A stretch of DNA of 64,000 bases. Origin: Lactobacillus kullabergensis (lineage in GTDB: Bacteria; Bacillota; Bacilli; Lactobacillales; Lactobacillaceae). The notes under the pieces are model-generated. The model was not told where the DNA came from, made no database searches, and was given only the letters and a program-made list of their open reading frames with translations. Each line of letters begins with the position of its first letter. Position 1 is the stretch's first letter. The stretch is from contig NZ_KQ033871.1 of the NCBI RefSeq assembly GCF_000967195.1, positions 758,817 through 822,816 on the forward strand. Direction: 5' to 3'. A program made the position numbers and the translations under genes. This document shows, piece after piece, positions 34,201-45,000 of the stretch.

Positions 34201-35491
34201 CAAAAACAAACACACTGAAGGCAATTCTTATGATGAGATTCAAAAGAATAAACTTGAAGCTGAAAAGGAAATTGCCAAAGGTGCCGTTGATGATGCTGCT
34301 AAGAACGCTAAAAAGGATGTTGACAATAATAAGGGCAAACACCAAGATGGCACTGACTTAACTGACGGTGAAAAACAAAAGGTTAAGGATGAGATCGACC
34401 GTCAAAAAGATAATGCCAAAGATAAAATTGATCAATCAAATAGCAGTGATGATATAGACAAGCATCGTGATGAAGGGATAGATACTATTCATCAAGACAG
34501 TTCTGATCCGTCAACAATCGACAAGGTTATTCAAAGCGGAAATAATAACGGTGGTGGTTCAGGTACTGGAGGCGGTTCTGCAGTAACTCCTGTAACTGAT
34601 CCAAATAAGAAGCCTGACGACAATGCTGACAGCAATAAAGACGATGGCAAGGATAAAGATTCGGATGTTGATTTAACGAACTCTTCTGCAGTCGAATTGC
34701 TGCATAATGCGTACCTGTACGACGAAACTGGCAAACGGGCTAACCAGATTACTTTAGGTGTTGGTTCAATCCTTACTATCTATGGTACTAAGACAATTAA
34801 TGGTAAAGAATACTACATCTTAGTTGATCAAGGTGCCAAGAACAAGAAGTACTATGTTGCTGTGGGTAATGCACAGGCTACTAAGCAAAAGTTGACTCAC
34901 AATGCGTATATCTATAACCAGCTTGGCAAGCGGGTTAAGAAGTCAGGCGTTTACAAGAAGGGGCAGACGCTGAATACTTATGGCGATGCCGTTAAGATCC
35001 GCGGTAAGAAATACTTTACTATTGGCAAGAACCGCTTTGTGAAAGCAGCAAACGTTAAATTGATAACTGCTTCAAAATCAGCAAATGAAGAAGTAGTACC
35101 AACAAATGTCAATACTGTTGAGAAACCTGTTGTAACTGTTGCTAAGAACTTGAAGCATAATGCTTACCTCTATAATGAAAGCGGCAAACGTGCGAATAAG
35201 CTGATCTTTAATGCAGGCTCGGTAGTTGAAACTACCGGCAAGAAGAAGATCAATGGTCGGACATACTATGCCTTACCTGATGGACTCTATATAGCCAGTG
35301 GCAATATTGATGCGAAGAAATTAAAGCTGAAGCATAATGCGTACACATACAACAAGTATGGTCATCGAGTAGGCAAGACAGTGCTGAAGAAGCGTAAGTC
35401 CGTTAAAACTTATGGTAATTCAGTCAAAATAAATGGTAAGAGATATTTCATTACTACAAAAGGACGTTTTGTTAAAAAAGCCAACTTTTAA
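25298..35491 (+). CDS. Giant surface protein 2: same architecture, 3397 residues
   Basis: A paralogue of the preceding gene, colinear with it and closest to giant protein 3. The FSIRK signal has predicted cleavage after A51 (TAKADT). TFSGLSSFL is at 99-107, followed by a linker very rich in D, K, S and T. The pectate-lyase-like beta-helix region is at about 205-647, with YDGGNFNIKP and LPPFHVLNV. The beta-rich domain (about 714-890) contains ANPSGFMDI. Helical repeats span about 890-3120 and include one KLDDYAQKAIDRI module. Four HNAY-type SLAP repeats are at 3131-3397. The frame opens at a TTG six codons upstream, but the ribosome-binding site GAAAGGA lies between, so the ATG at 25298 is the start. 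Its last ~100 coding bases are almost the same as in gene 1, and its first ~117 almost the same as in gene 3. Confidence 0.9.
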   Translation: MLGKNNNKERIRKMEMQAKQDHFSIRKLTIGAASVLLGFTFFGLNSQTAKADTVDPAKEEINTKTNESQTELDQTADKAQTPSENKQSNSTKKDADLTTFSGLSSFLKSTDTEKPITSGKDSTDKTEDTKTEDSKTDDSKDKDKDKDNTVDDSSKTPDQDQSNAKDPAKTDDDTNQDTSETNNPEKTDSQDPQLVDKDAKKDATSPIAEVKNWDAFCDALLDANVNEIRIMNDIAAPDGGGRKSIGRVPGRTLRIISDGDTRHLIDFKRNHPGIIQRNSFDVTFENVAMKSTDYYGVFDTDGLNNNQYANITFINTTFEGSQLIYSGRNTHIFFRGDNVIRTVKGNSDGDNQQLFQFTGPNCSVEFVDGTFTGSTFGGSVIEMESDNDVVTVHQGAIVNLTPLLEYDGSHGSNGEWGRPFTVIAITGSGTVNVAGELNINMTDNSKANPYKGTRNDNKCRAIYLRNSKSSFNIETNGTVNITTNGNISDANGGGYLIYDGGNFNIKPKGTLNVKGQDMGDYSGTLVLVKGKADVENGAFNIVLDGSTDIGNGTGAGDGKKPITLVDVQGGTLIVNNPTSLILNAQANKNPDTSIVGENNITITNVRQQFDLTNLNIGLGKITLPPFHVLNVRKQRKGTILVDKLELLNGKMTLTKDLLDQLKAKITSAGINYEKLPNDVKESLEETAGSNSNNTFDDLFIDIIQRAFNNSENFGYNNIAFIPANPSGFMDIDTSKVTVTRNDDGSNTITGAAGSVINYNPDIDGPDDPKGNPQKFKNPFSLIMPVATKAYIVANIVDDKNKKTIWADDSIANPYQNTVDNAKNNTHNPSLNPLPTKYAAVVNDDGSFTINIPADKTIKFNKNYSIELSPSANFIGYDPTDTSKPVRVGLDILTLSEARDQAAQAINDAINTAKNNKPNNLTDEQNKAFNDAMTQAAAAASKTINSANKETSVYSSDANTISIVNKRRDDALKIIDDAIKAANGSAQIETNKTNAINELNNEASKQSGYYPSQTQAINQARDKAIDQVKAAQNNNDVATARDEGIKAIDQVALVYKDSIKSDLNKQIEQVKTDIAETAKDSNLSDTEKEEVNSLVDRLKRPEAIAADHGDIDKDSDENSVKGHQKEAQDTIDALKNTISTIKKLQDAAKDEISKHSDKTTDIQNSLNDAVHKVINGDDPDGSEGLEAIKQVYADQEAANINKAAEAAKKRVQKSGLAAADQADYLNAIDNAAKVATAKPGAPGYDASKSIYGTSDGAAIKQREAIAQTAFDKAAAKAEVAGFAVTNQNDLSVNSNSDIAKAISDGLANIDKAADSSAVATAEDTAKKNVLKAISKQKLADVEADVENQISNISGLTAQNIDDAKKKAQKILSNNVDPLGYTQRVDQADSLTTIDGARNDGITALNNLLTKQQELGKRNTQVSDAVAQIRQKQQDAEKAINDITGLSDQDKKTYLDQIKKVADDSINGLSNIDTAKIDDAVTTAKGKIDSIVADAQNKGDSVIKDARSKASQAIDEAAKSAKQKIESIPDSQLSQSNKKHYEDLIDQDAQAAKDKIAAAQDEDTVKSATQDGANNITRDLNDAQVSAARAKAISDLQTAKNKARETISAAHDKGSLKDKDWEDKLNQIDNAYDQAVQAVTGDLNVSDINDDADKGKKNIQSIVDSISDDEATKDLVAKRDDAIKKLRQARDNANTQITTDPNLSVTEKNDYYNQISNAFNNAQSAIQSAGKEDDIDDALTNGTRKLTEIQEAANLQSAKDQALNDLLAERSKIREQIGNMDQVTSANKNDLRNKVDEQYNQAVKNINSASTSSIQQVTQYAQQGKAAIDNVISDLNINKVINKQKLDDYAQKAIDRISNATDIAQTVKDSTIAGIKAARDEAKANVDKVDKQEDIPASNLAEQNGELAIDAAEAKGNGLDSYKESAIDQISTAADDATSRLTEIYNGLSESEQTAAKDAFDNAINTIQQSSSDAIDSIRNATNKDQVEKTTKDAIAAINKAETSADLAAAKATAITAIKEEGAKANTQLTNQKDKDAVKAVTDLGEKDINVASDIATVNKIKGNTIQSIQNILDIASASNADEIRDQRNQAIDELDQALNGGGNYVGVTNQIDSLTDLSKDEKDKFKNQAQEAHDRAVAKVDGATADQIDTEKNTGLVDINKALSDAKLQAAKNKAKSEVDKTADTAVNNDSNDKDAKDAINNERDKAKDKIDQSDTIDKVNKAKEEGQSAITGIEQTGKDAQLANDKAAAKNDLKSAADKLQQRIDQDLADKKLGQDQYDKLKDKIDQARSDGETRINSATDKGSLSNAQNQNKNDLSQIGAEIGKEESLTNALTQLQDAVNKASATADEIAKDDPNLADQMRDQIKAERDKAAQNIQSAKNDVNDPNNAMNQAAQDGVSAITGLTDRFAAKNEAINKLKQHAQTAKNGLQSDHLDANEISQGEKDINNALQGAISNIYGAQDSDNLTEIEAAGEKAINQAKLPSDLLAEKNKQIAAIDDYVKGKGDISSVASSLSDEQKADLQKQLDEVVQSTKDKIGKVTLPENATASDLEAAKNKLSNVEKGVPENNEPINFGEAGVDKIYDIAKNKQDIYEAKQDAIKELQNIKDEADKKIEDSGLSAADQDTEKQKVQDIFDKSKTEINDIPVKGEDGTTDRTADEVKNDAQAIIDKAKNGYKDPSTGKDVPGISNITDQADLAGAKTQAEGHLKEKQNQAHDIINKSQLTDSEKKEAIKAIDDAYDAEKAKIEAIKDVDNVPKDKDHVGTSIDQIWQNSSEWVVKDKHDAVNGTNGLQNEYDKLTSDQRANPKYKDHIKDITDALASINKADNIPAISSAYDKGITALNKLKAKEEIKNAADKAKTEINNNKDLDDKTKQDYIDKVDQHVTESNNAVDQVNAPSDDPAGKKTNIDKVVDTAKNDIQVEVNKTNQISKNKADQEIADKAKEAIDKIHKEFGDDADTSSIQNAFDKNKHTEGNSYDEIQKNKLEAEKEIAKGAVDDAAKNAKKDVDNNKGKHQDGTDLTDGEKQKVKDEIDRQKDNAKDKIDQSNSSDDIDKHRDEGIDTIHQDSSDPSTIDKVIQSGNNNGGGSGTGGGSAVTPVTDPNKKPDDNADSNKDDGKDKDSDVDLTNSSAVELLHNAYLYDETGKRANQITLGVGSILTIYGTKTINGKEYYILVDQGAKNKKYYVAVGNAQATKQKLTHNAYIYNQLGKRVKKSGVYKKGQTLNTYGDAVKIRGKKYFTIGKNRFVKAANVKLITASKSANEEVVPTNVNTVEKPVVTVAKNLKHNAYLYNESGKRANKLIFNAGSVVETTGKKKINGRTYYALPDGLYIASGNIDAKKLKLKHNAYTYNKYGHRVGKTVLKKRKSVKTYGNSVKINGKRYFITTKGRFVKKANF

Positions 35492-35530
35492 ATAACTTGA
35501 GCTTTAAAACATACAGCTTAAATATCATGA

Positions 35531-35560
35531 AAGAAGTGTCACAATTGTGGCACTTCTTTT
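35531..35560 (+). terminator. Terminator of giant gene 2
   Basis: A twelve-base-pair stem (AAGAAGTGTCAC with GTGGCACTTCTT, one wobble) around AATT, ending in a T run. The core resembles the terminators of genes 1 and 4. Confidence 0.88.
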
Positions 35561-35980
35561 GTATTTTCGGATCAAAGATAATAAAAGTTTTAATAACTAT
35601 TACAATTAGTTATTTTTAAAGGGGACGTGTTTTCTTCTTTTTCTGCAAATCAAATTAAAAAGCGTATAAATTTAAACAGATAAAAATGATCTAAACAAGT
35701 CGGAGAAATGAAGTTTACCTAATTAATCGTGTTAAATAAATCACAAACATATTCATGTATACACAGCAAAACACTATATTGTATATTATATATAAATATT
35801 ATTTTTAAAATTAAATTGAATTTATAGATAATATATAAAGTGCGTATTAATAAATGCAATTATTGTTATTTTAATCATAAATATGTCTATAAAACAGTAT
35901 TTTATCCTAAAGTATAGTTATTTAATAAACATAAGTTTTAAATTTTATTACATATTTAAGTGCATAATAATGTTACTAAA
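35561..35980. other. Intergenic region between giant genes 2 and 3
   Basis: About 420 AT-rich bases. A slightly less AT-rich patch near 35620-35720 carries no convincing reading frame. No RNA gene, repeat or mobile-element end is recognised. Confidence 0.5.
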
Positions 35981-36009
35981 TTGACAGTAAAAATAACAGG
36001 ATTTACAAT
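35981..36009 (+). promoter_or_regulatory. Promoter of giant gene 3
   Basis: TTGACA (35981-35986), a 17-base spacer and TACAAT (36004-36009). The bases before the -35 box (TTACTAAA) diverge slightly from the other four. Confidence 0.82.
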
Positions 36010-36043
36010 TAATATGTAATCATAATTTTGAGGAAGGATTATT

Positions 36044-39000
36044 ATGCTAGGTAAAAATAACAATAAGGAAAGAATACGTAAAATGGAAATGCAGGCAAAG
36101 CAAGACCACTTTTCAATTCGTAAATTGACAATTGGTGCTGCTTCTGTCTTGCTCGGTTTTACATTTTTTGGCTTAAACAATCAAACAGTGAAAGCAGATA
36201 CAGTTGATCCGGCAAATGAAGAAGTAAATTCTCAAAAAAATGAGAATGAAACAACTAAAACAGAACAAACTGGGGATACTGCAAAAACTGCAACTACAGA
36301 AAAGCAATCAAGTCAAGATAATACAAAGCACGATTTAAGCACTTTTTCTGGCTTAAGTTCGTTTTTAAGAGATAGTGGCAGTGACTCAAAAGCTAGTCAC
36401 AGTTTATCAACTGGTCAGAAAAAATTAGAAAAGACAACCTCTGAGCCAACAAATAGCTCGGAACAACAGTCTAGTCAGGATCAACAAGCCAATGATGTTT
36501 CATCTCCTAAAGGAGATACAACAAAGCCTGTTGACTCAACTGCTGCAGTGGCTAATGATTCAAATGCTGCTGAAAACACAGAAATAAATACTAGGGATGC
36601 TAGTTTAGCACAGGTCCATAACTTTACTGAACTTATAGCTGCATTTCAGAATGAATCTATTTCAGAAATTGACGTCATGAACGATATTACTGACGGACCA
36701 GAGAATGGATCACAGGCGTTCTACTTTTACGGCAGGAAAATGCTGATTAAATCCGCTGGCAATGGTAATACCAGATTTAAAGTCGATTTAAAAGGTAACC
36801 ACCTCCAATTAAATAGTGGCAGTACGCAGGATCTAGATATAACCTACGATAACCTTGATTTATGGAGTGCTGATATCTGGGGCGTCATCATGACTGATGA
36901 TTACAACAAGGACGGGCATTTTTCAAAAGTAACGTTTAATAATGTTAATTTCCATGGTTCGCAAATGGTTCACTGTGGTAACAATACTAAAATTTACTTT
37001 ACAGGAACTAACTATGGTGAAGTGACTCATACACCATATCCTGGCATTACAATCTCAAGTGGTGATGTTCAACAACTATTTGAATTTACAGGTTCAAACA
37101 ACTCAATTGATTTTAGCGGTACTTTTACCGGTAAAACCGTTGGTGGTAACGTATTAGAAATGGCTGGGAGCAACAATGTTGTTAATATTGCCAAGGATGC
37201 CAAGGTAACACTTGCTCCTCGAATCTATGTTCCTAATAATAACTTAGGCTCTAACGCTGCTGAACATACTGGGCTTCCTTTGGCCATCGCCATGTTAGGT
37301 AATAATGAAGCCGTCAACGTTGATGGTGAGCTGAATATTATTACTGGTAGCGATCACTATAGTGGCACAAATGACAACGATCAATCCAGTGCAATCCTGA
37401 TCAATGATGGCAACTCTGTTTTTAATATTAATAGTGATGCGAAAGTCAATATTACTACTAACGGTGATATAGCTAATAACTGGGGCAATAGAAACCTGAT
37501 TTATGATGGTGGTAATTTTAACATTTTACCAGGAGGATCGTTAAACATTAACGGTTCAAATATGGGCGACTATTCTGGCACGTTAGTTCTTATTAAGGGT
37601 ACGGCTAATATAGAAAACGGTGGTTTCAATATCGTTCTTGGAAAGCTAGGTCCAAATGGTAGATACGTAGATGGCGGTAATGGCCAAATACTTTTGGTAG
37701 ATGTGCAAGGCGGGAAGTTATTTGTTAATAATCCTACTTCATTAATTTTGAATGTCCAGGGCAATACCAATCCTGCTACAAGTATTATAGGCACAATGCC
37801 GATTACCTTAACAAATGTGCGGCAGCAGTTTGATTTGAGCTCAACACAAACTGGAGTTGGTAAAGTAACATTGCCACCATTTCACGTTTTAACTGTTAGG
37901 AAAACTGACAATACAATTGCAGTTGATAATATTGAGTTGCTTAATGGTCAAGAAAAGCTAACTGCAGATAAATTAGCAGAAATTAAAGCACAGGCAGCCA
38001 AAGCTCATATTTCATTTGATAAATTGCCGGCTGATGTTCAAAATTCGTTGGCTGATGGTATTAAGAACGGCTGGACTTACGATCAAATCTTTTCGGATAT
38101 TATTCAAAAAGCATTCAACAATAGCAATAATTTTGGCTATAACAACATTAGTTTTATTCCAGCCAATCCGAGTGGTTTTTTGGATATTGATCCTGGTAAG
38201 GTACAGATAACCAGAAATTCTGATGGTTCACAAACAATTTCCGGTGAACCAGGCAGCGTAATTAATTATAATTCTACTGTTGATGGTCCGGATTCAGATC
38301 CAGAAAATTTGAAAAACCCATTTAGTTTGATTCTTCCAGTTGCGACTAAAGCATATATTATGGCTAATTTAATTGATAGTATGGGAGTAAAAACTGCGTG
38401 GACACCAAAGGATCAAAATGGCAAGAATTTAATTGACAACCCATATTCGCAAACAAGAGACACTACAAGAGATTCAAGCAACAGTTCTTTGAATCCTTTA
38501 CCAACAGAATTTGCAGCGATTGTAAATGATGATGGTTCATTTAGTTTTACTATTCCAGCCGATCAAACGATTAAGTTTGATAAAGGCTACTCTGTAGAAT
38601 TAACTCCAGATGCAAACTTTGTTAGCTACGATCCGTCTAGTGTAGCTGCAGGACGTCGCCCAATAATTAAAAACTTGGATATTCTAACTTTATCAGATGC
38701 TCAAGATCAAGCTGCTAAGGCAATTACTGACGCAATTAGTGATGCGAAAATTCATAGACCTAACAACCTATCTGAAGCTCAAGTTAAAGACTTTAATGAA
38801 CAGTTAGATAAAGTTGCGTCTGCTGCATCCAAAACAGTTGATACTAATAACGAAAAAACTTCAGTTTATGCTTCAAGTGCAAACACTTTAACAGAGGTTA
38901 ACAATCGTAAGAATGCTGCCCTTGATGCAATTAAGAATATCGTAAGTCAGGCGCAAAATTCTTCAACTATCGAGTCGTCTCGGGATAGCGCAATAACGAA

Positions 39001-42000
39001 TTTAAATAATGAAGCCATATTGCAGTCAAAGAGATTCCCTACAATGATAGATGCAATTAATGCTGCACGTGATAAAGCTATAAATACTGTGAAAGCTTTT
39101 CAAACTGATAAAGGTATTTCAGAAGCAGAGAAGAATGGTATTAATGCGATTGATCAGGCAGCTTATGGCTATAAGCAGAGTATTGAAATTGATCTTAAAC
39201 AAAAAATTGATCAGGTCTATGTCGATACTTACAAGCTTGCAAACGATCCTAATTTGAGTAAAGAAGAGAAGGACGAAGTATTAAAGCTAACTAGTCGTTT
39301 GTCGCGCGCTCAGGCTATTGCTCAACCGGAAGGTGACATTGAAAAAGACCTTGATCAAGTATCAGTGGATGGACACCAAAAAGAAGCTCAAGGTATAATT
39401 GATCAAGTTAACAAAACGATTCAGGCCCTAAAAGACCTACAGGCTGTTGCTCAAAATGAAATTAAAAACCATGCCGATAAAACTGCAGAAATAAAAGATT
39501 CTTATAATCAAGCAGTTCATAACATTATTACCGGTGATGATCCTGATGGTTCCAAGGGTAAGGAGTCTATTAAGGAGATAAATGCTGATCAAGAAGCAAG
39601 TAAAATTAATGCTGCAGCTGCGGCTGCCAAAAAGCGAGTACAAAATTCAGGCATTAGTTTAAATCAACAGACTCCTTTACTAGATGCAATTGATCAAGCA
39701 ACTGAAGTTGCAACTGCTAAACCAGGAAGTTCTAAGTATGATGAGCAAAAGTCAATTTATGGCACTTCTAATAACACTGCGATCAAACAAAGAGAAGCAG
39801 CTGCACAAACTATTTTTGATCAAAATGCTGCAAAGGCTGAGATTTTGGGTTATGCGAGCGCCAATGAAAATTCGTTAGGGATTTCTTCAAACTCTGATAT
39901 CGAGAAAACAGTAAATGATGGTTTGACCAATATTGATCAAGCCAGCGATTCTGCTGCTGTTTCAACAACCGAGGAGTCAACTAAGCGATCAATTTTAAGA
40001 CAGCTTTCTAAGATTAAACTTGCTAAAGCTGAAAGCGATATCGAAACCCAACTGCGTAGTTTGCCTGGTTTGTCAGCAAATGATATTGATGATAGCGTTG
40101 CGGCTGCACAGAAGTTACTTAACAATTTAACAACTCCTCTTGGTTATAACCAGCGCATTGATCAGGCAGACAGTTTAACTGCAATTGATTCAGCGCGTAA
40201 TGATGGTATCAATGCCTTGAACAACTTACTGGCTTCAGCTAAAGCTAAGGGTGAGCGTAACAATTCCTTAGCTGATGCTATCAAGCAGATCAGACAAGCG
40301 CAAACAAAAGCTAATAATCAAATCGATCAGACAAGCAATCTGACTGATGAACAAAAGAAAGCATATCATGATCAAATCAGCAAGGTAGTTAACGACAGTA
40401 TAGATACTTTAAACAAGGTCGATAGTTCTAAAATCGCTGAGACAGTCACTAACGCTAAAAACAGTATAGATAATATTGTAAGCGATGCACAGGGTACTGC
40501 CAATAAGGAGGTAGAAGAAGCTAGAACCAATGCAGCTCAAGACATTGATACAGCTGTTAATGATGCAAAAGCTAAAATTGAAAGCATTGATGATAGTCAA
40601 CTCAGTCCTTCAAATAAGAAGTATTATGAAGACCAAATTGATCAAGATGCCCAGGCTGCAAAGGCTAAAATTGCTTCGTCTCAAAATGTTTCTGATATCA
40701 CTTCGGCAAAGCAAGAAGGTCAAAACAATATTCTTAAAGTTTTAGGTGCTGCTCAAATCACAGCCACTAAGGCTCAGGCAATAAGTAAATTGCAACAGGC
40801 CAAGGCTAATGCCAAAAATACTCTTGCAAATTCTCATCTTGATCCGGCAATAGTTCAAGCAAAACAGGACCAGATTGATGCGGGTTATGATCAAGCAATC
40901 CAGGCGATCACTAATGACCATACAGTAACTGATATTAACACTGATGCTCAAACAGGAATTGATGCCATTAATTCTGTTATTAATTCTCTTTCTCCTGATC
41001 TCGAAGCTCAGGCCTTAGAACAACAGCGTCAAACTGCAATTGGAAAATTAAAAGATGCGCGTGATTCTGCAAGCAGTCAGATTACTAATGATCCTAATTT
41101 AGGAGTAACCGAAAAGAATGACTACTATAATCAGATTACCAATGCCTTCAATCAGGCTCAAACTGCCATTCAAGGTGCAAATAAAGATGATATAGATGCA
41201 GCATTAACTAAAGGTAAAAATGATTTAGCAAACATTCAAACTGCAGCAAACTTGCAGTCTGCAAAAGATCAGGCTTTAGCAGCTTTAATGGATGAGCGCA
41301 ATAAAGTAAAAGAACAGATTGGCAATATGGATCAGATTACCAGTGCCAACAAAGCAGATTTACGTGCAAAAGTGGATGCTATATATAATATCGGTGTTAA
41401 TGGAATTAATAATAAAACCACCACTACTAACGGGCAACTTAATGAAATCGTTCAAAGCGGTAAGTCATTAATTGATAATGTGATTAGTGATGTAAATGTT
41501 AACAAGATTCTCAATAAGCAAAAGCTTGATGATTATGCTCAAAAGGCGATTGACCGAATTAATAATTCGTCGGATATTACCAATGATGCCAAGAACACAA
41601 CGATTAGTAACATTACATCCGCACGTGATAATGCAAAATCAGCAGTTGATTCTACAGATGCCATTTCCGATGCTAATACAGCTGAGAAAAAGGGCGAATC
41701 AGATATTGACGCTGCAGAAGCTACAGGTAATGGTTTTAATACATCTAAAACTGACATTAAGAATAGTATTGCCAATGCTGCTAGCAGTGCCAATAATCGC
41801 TTAAGTGACATTTTTAGCAAATTATCGACAGACCAAAGAAATGAAGTAAAAGATAAATTTAATGATGCAATTAATCAACTTGGTACAATCCCAACAGATG
41901 CAAACAGTAAAATTGACGCTGCCACAAATAAAGAGCAACTAACCGGTATTTATCAAGATGCATTAAATAAAATTAATAACATTGAATCTGCTGCCAAGTT

Positions 42001-45000
42001 AGCTAGTGATAAAGTTGTTGCCACCGATTTGATTAAAAATACAGCATACGCGGCTCGAGCTAAACTAAATGATTCACGAGACCAAAACGCAGTTTTTGCA
42101 GTGGCTGATTTAGGCATTAAAGATATTGGAGCGGCCAATGATAGCGCTACAGTTGAGAAAATCAAAAACAATACCTTACAGGGAATTAGTAACGTAGTTG
42201 CTAATGCAAGTAAGAGTGATGCAGAGGATATTCGTAAGCAAAGAGATCAAGCAATTAAAGAGCTTGATAAAGCTCTTGGAAAGGACTCAACTGATACCGG
42301 TGTTCTACCAGAAATAAATGGTTTAAGTGATTTAACCTCTGATCAGCTGGCTAAGTTTAAACAGCAAGCACAAGATGCTTATGATCATGCGGTTGCAAAC
42401 GTTAGTGGCGCTCTATTAGAGAACATTGACACAGAAAAGAATACGGGTTTAAGCAATATTTATCAGGCTTTAGCTGATGCTAAACTGCAGGCGGCCAAAA
42501 ATAAAGCAAAATCTGCTTTAGATGATAAAGCCCAAACTTCAATTGATGGTGATGCTAAAGATAAATCTACAATTGAGAGCGAGCGGGATAAGGCCAAAGA
42601 CAATATTGATAAAGCTCAAAATCAAGATGATGTGCAAAAGGCTCAAGATGAGGGTAATAAAGCAATTGAAGCAATTGTTGATACAGCTAATGATGAGAAC
42701 ATTACTAACGCTAAGACTTCTGCTAAAAATGATTTTGATAATTCAACTAATAAATTACAACAGCAAATTGATCAAGACTTAGCTGATAAGAAATTAGGTC
42801 AAGACCAATATAATGATTTGAAGAATAAAATTGATCAAATTCGCCAGTCTGGTGAAACCAGAATTAATTCTGCTACCACTCAGGATCAATTAGCTGATGT
42901 TAAAGGTCAGAATAATGCTGATTTGAATAAAGTTAATAATGAAATTGTCAAGGCAGAATCTGTCAATAATGCATTGACTAAGTTGCAAGATGCAGTTAAC
43001 AAGGCAAATGAAGCTGCAGATAAGATTGCTAAAGATAATCCTAGTTTGGCAGATCAGATGAGAGATCGCATTAAGTCAGAACGTGATAAAGCTGCTCAAA
43101 ATATTCAAGCTGCTCAAAACAATTCAACAGATGCCAATAGTGCAATGAATCAAGCAGCGCAAGCTGGTAATGATGCAATTACTGGTTTAACCCAGAGATT
43201 CGAAGAAAAGAACAAGCAAATTAATACTCTGAAAGAATATGCTGAAGCTGCTAAGGCAAAATTGCCAAGTTCAGGACTTGATCCAAACGAAATAAACCAA
43301 AATGAAGCTGCAATAAATGACGCGATGCAAAAAGCTGTTAGCGACTTATATAGTGCCGATGATAATGCAGACTTAGGTCAAGTTGAAAAAGCTGGTGAGG
43401 CCGCTATAGATCAAGCAGGTATTCCAGCCAATTTACTAAGTGAAAAGAATAAGCAAATTGCGGCTATTGATAAGTATGTCAAAGATAAGGGCAGTATTAG
43501 CCAAGTTGCCAGCGATTTAACTGATCAGCAAAAGGCGGATTTACAGGATCAACTTAATCAGCTGGTTCAAAAGACCAAGGATGAAATTAGTAAAGTTGCT
43601 TTACCAAGCAGTCCGACAACAACAGATCTCGAAAATGCTAAACAAAAATTGCAAAACATTGAAAAGGGGCTCGATAGCGAAGGACACCCAATCAATTTAG
43701 GTGAAACTGGAATTAACCAGCTTTACCAAACTGCCCAAGATAAAGAAAAAATATATCAAATTAAGCAAAATGCTATTAATAATCTTCTTGAGCAAAAAGC
43801 AGAAGCTGATAAAAAGCTTGAAGATTCTGGTTTAGTAAACTCTGATTTACAAAAGCAAAAGCAGAAGATTCAAGATATTTACGATCAGAACAAAGCAAAG
43901 ATTAATGCAGTTCCAACAATAGATAAGAACGGAAATGAACGTTCTACAGATGACGTCAAAAAGGACGTTGATCAGATTGTCAACAATGCAACTCAAGGAT
44001 ATTCTGATAGCGATTCTGGCAGTCACGTTCCTGGATTTGCTGATGTCGAAAAAGATACTGATCTTGCTGCTGCCAAAGCAAAGGCCGAGGATATTTTACA
44101 AAGAAAATATGCAACAACTCACAACATTATTGGGTTATCTCAACTAACTGCCGCTCAAAAGAAAGCATTAAATAAGATAGTTGATGACCTATATGCAAAT
44201 GAAAAAGCAAGCATAGAGCAGCAAACTGATATCAACAAAATTCCGACTGACGAAAATCAAATTGGTACTAAGCTAACTAATACTTATCAAAATACTTCTG
44301 AATGGTTTGATTATAATCAAGCTAATGCCTTAAAGGGTGCTGGAAATGAAATAACAGGTCTAGAAGCTGGATACAATGGGTTAACTGAAGAACAAAAAGC
44401 CAATTCTGATTATCAAAGGAATATTCAAGCTATACGTGAAGCAATTGATGCAATTAAACATTCAACAAATATTGGCTCTACAACCCAGTCGTATAGCAAA
44501 GGAATCAATGCTTATAATGAGCTAATGGCCAAAGAACAAGTTAATGATATGTTTAATAAAGCAAAGGACACGCTTAATGATATAGATAGTCTACTTCCTC
44601 AGGATAGGGATCATTTCAAAAATAGACTTGATGGCATACACGGAAGTATCAATACTGTGCTTACTCAGGATGCTCAAGCTGATGCATCTTATGAAAATAT
44701 TGCCAATCAGATGAACCATGATATTGACATGACAAGACAAGCAATTGATCAGTTAATGCAGCAAGCATTGTACACAGTTAAGAGTTCTGCCAATAGGGAT
44801 ATTGAGGCTGAGTACAAAGGTGCAGTTGCTCAGAATCAAAAATATTTTGGTGATTCTGCATGGATTTATGCAACTAACAGTGAGCATGACAAATATAAAT
44901 ATATCTCTGGTAATTCTTACGATGAAGTTTCGAATAATAGACTAACTGGAATAAGGGAAATTGCCAAGGCTGCTGTTTCTGATGCTGCTACTAATGCTAA

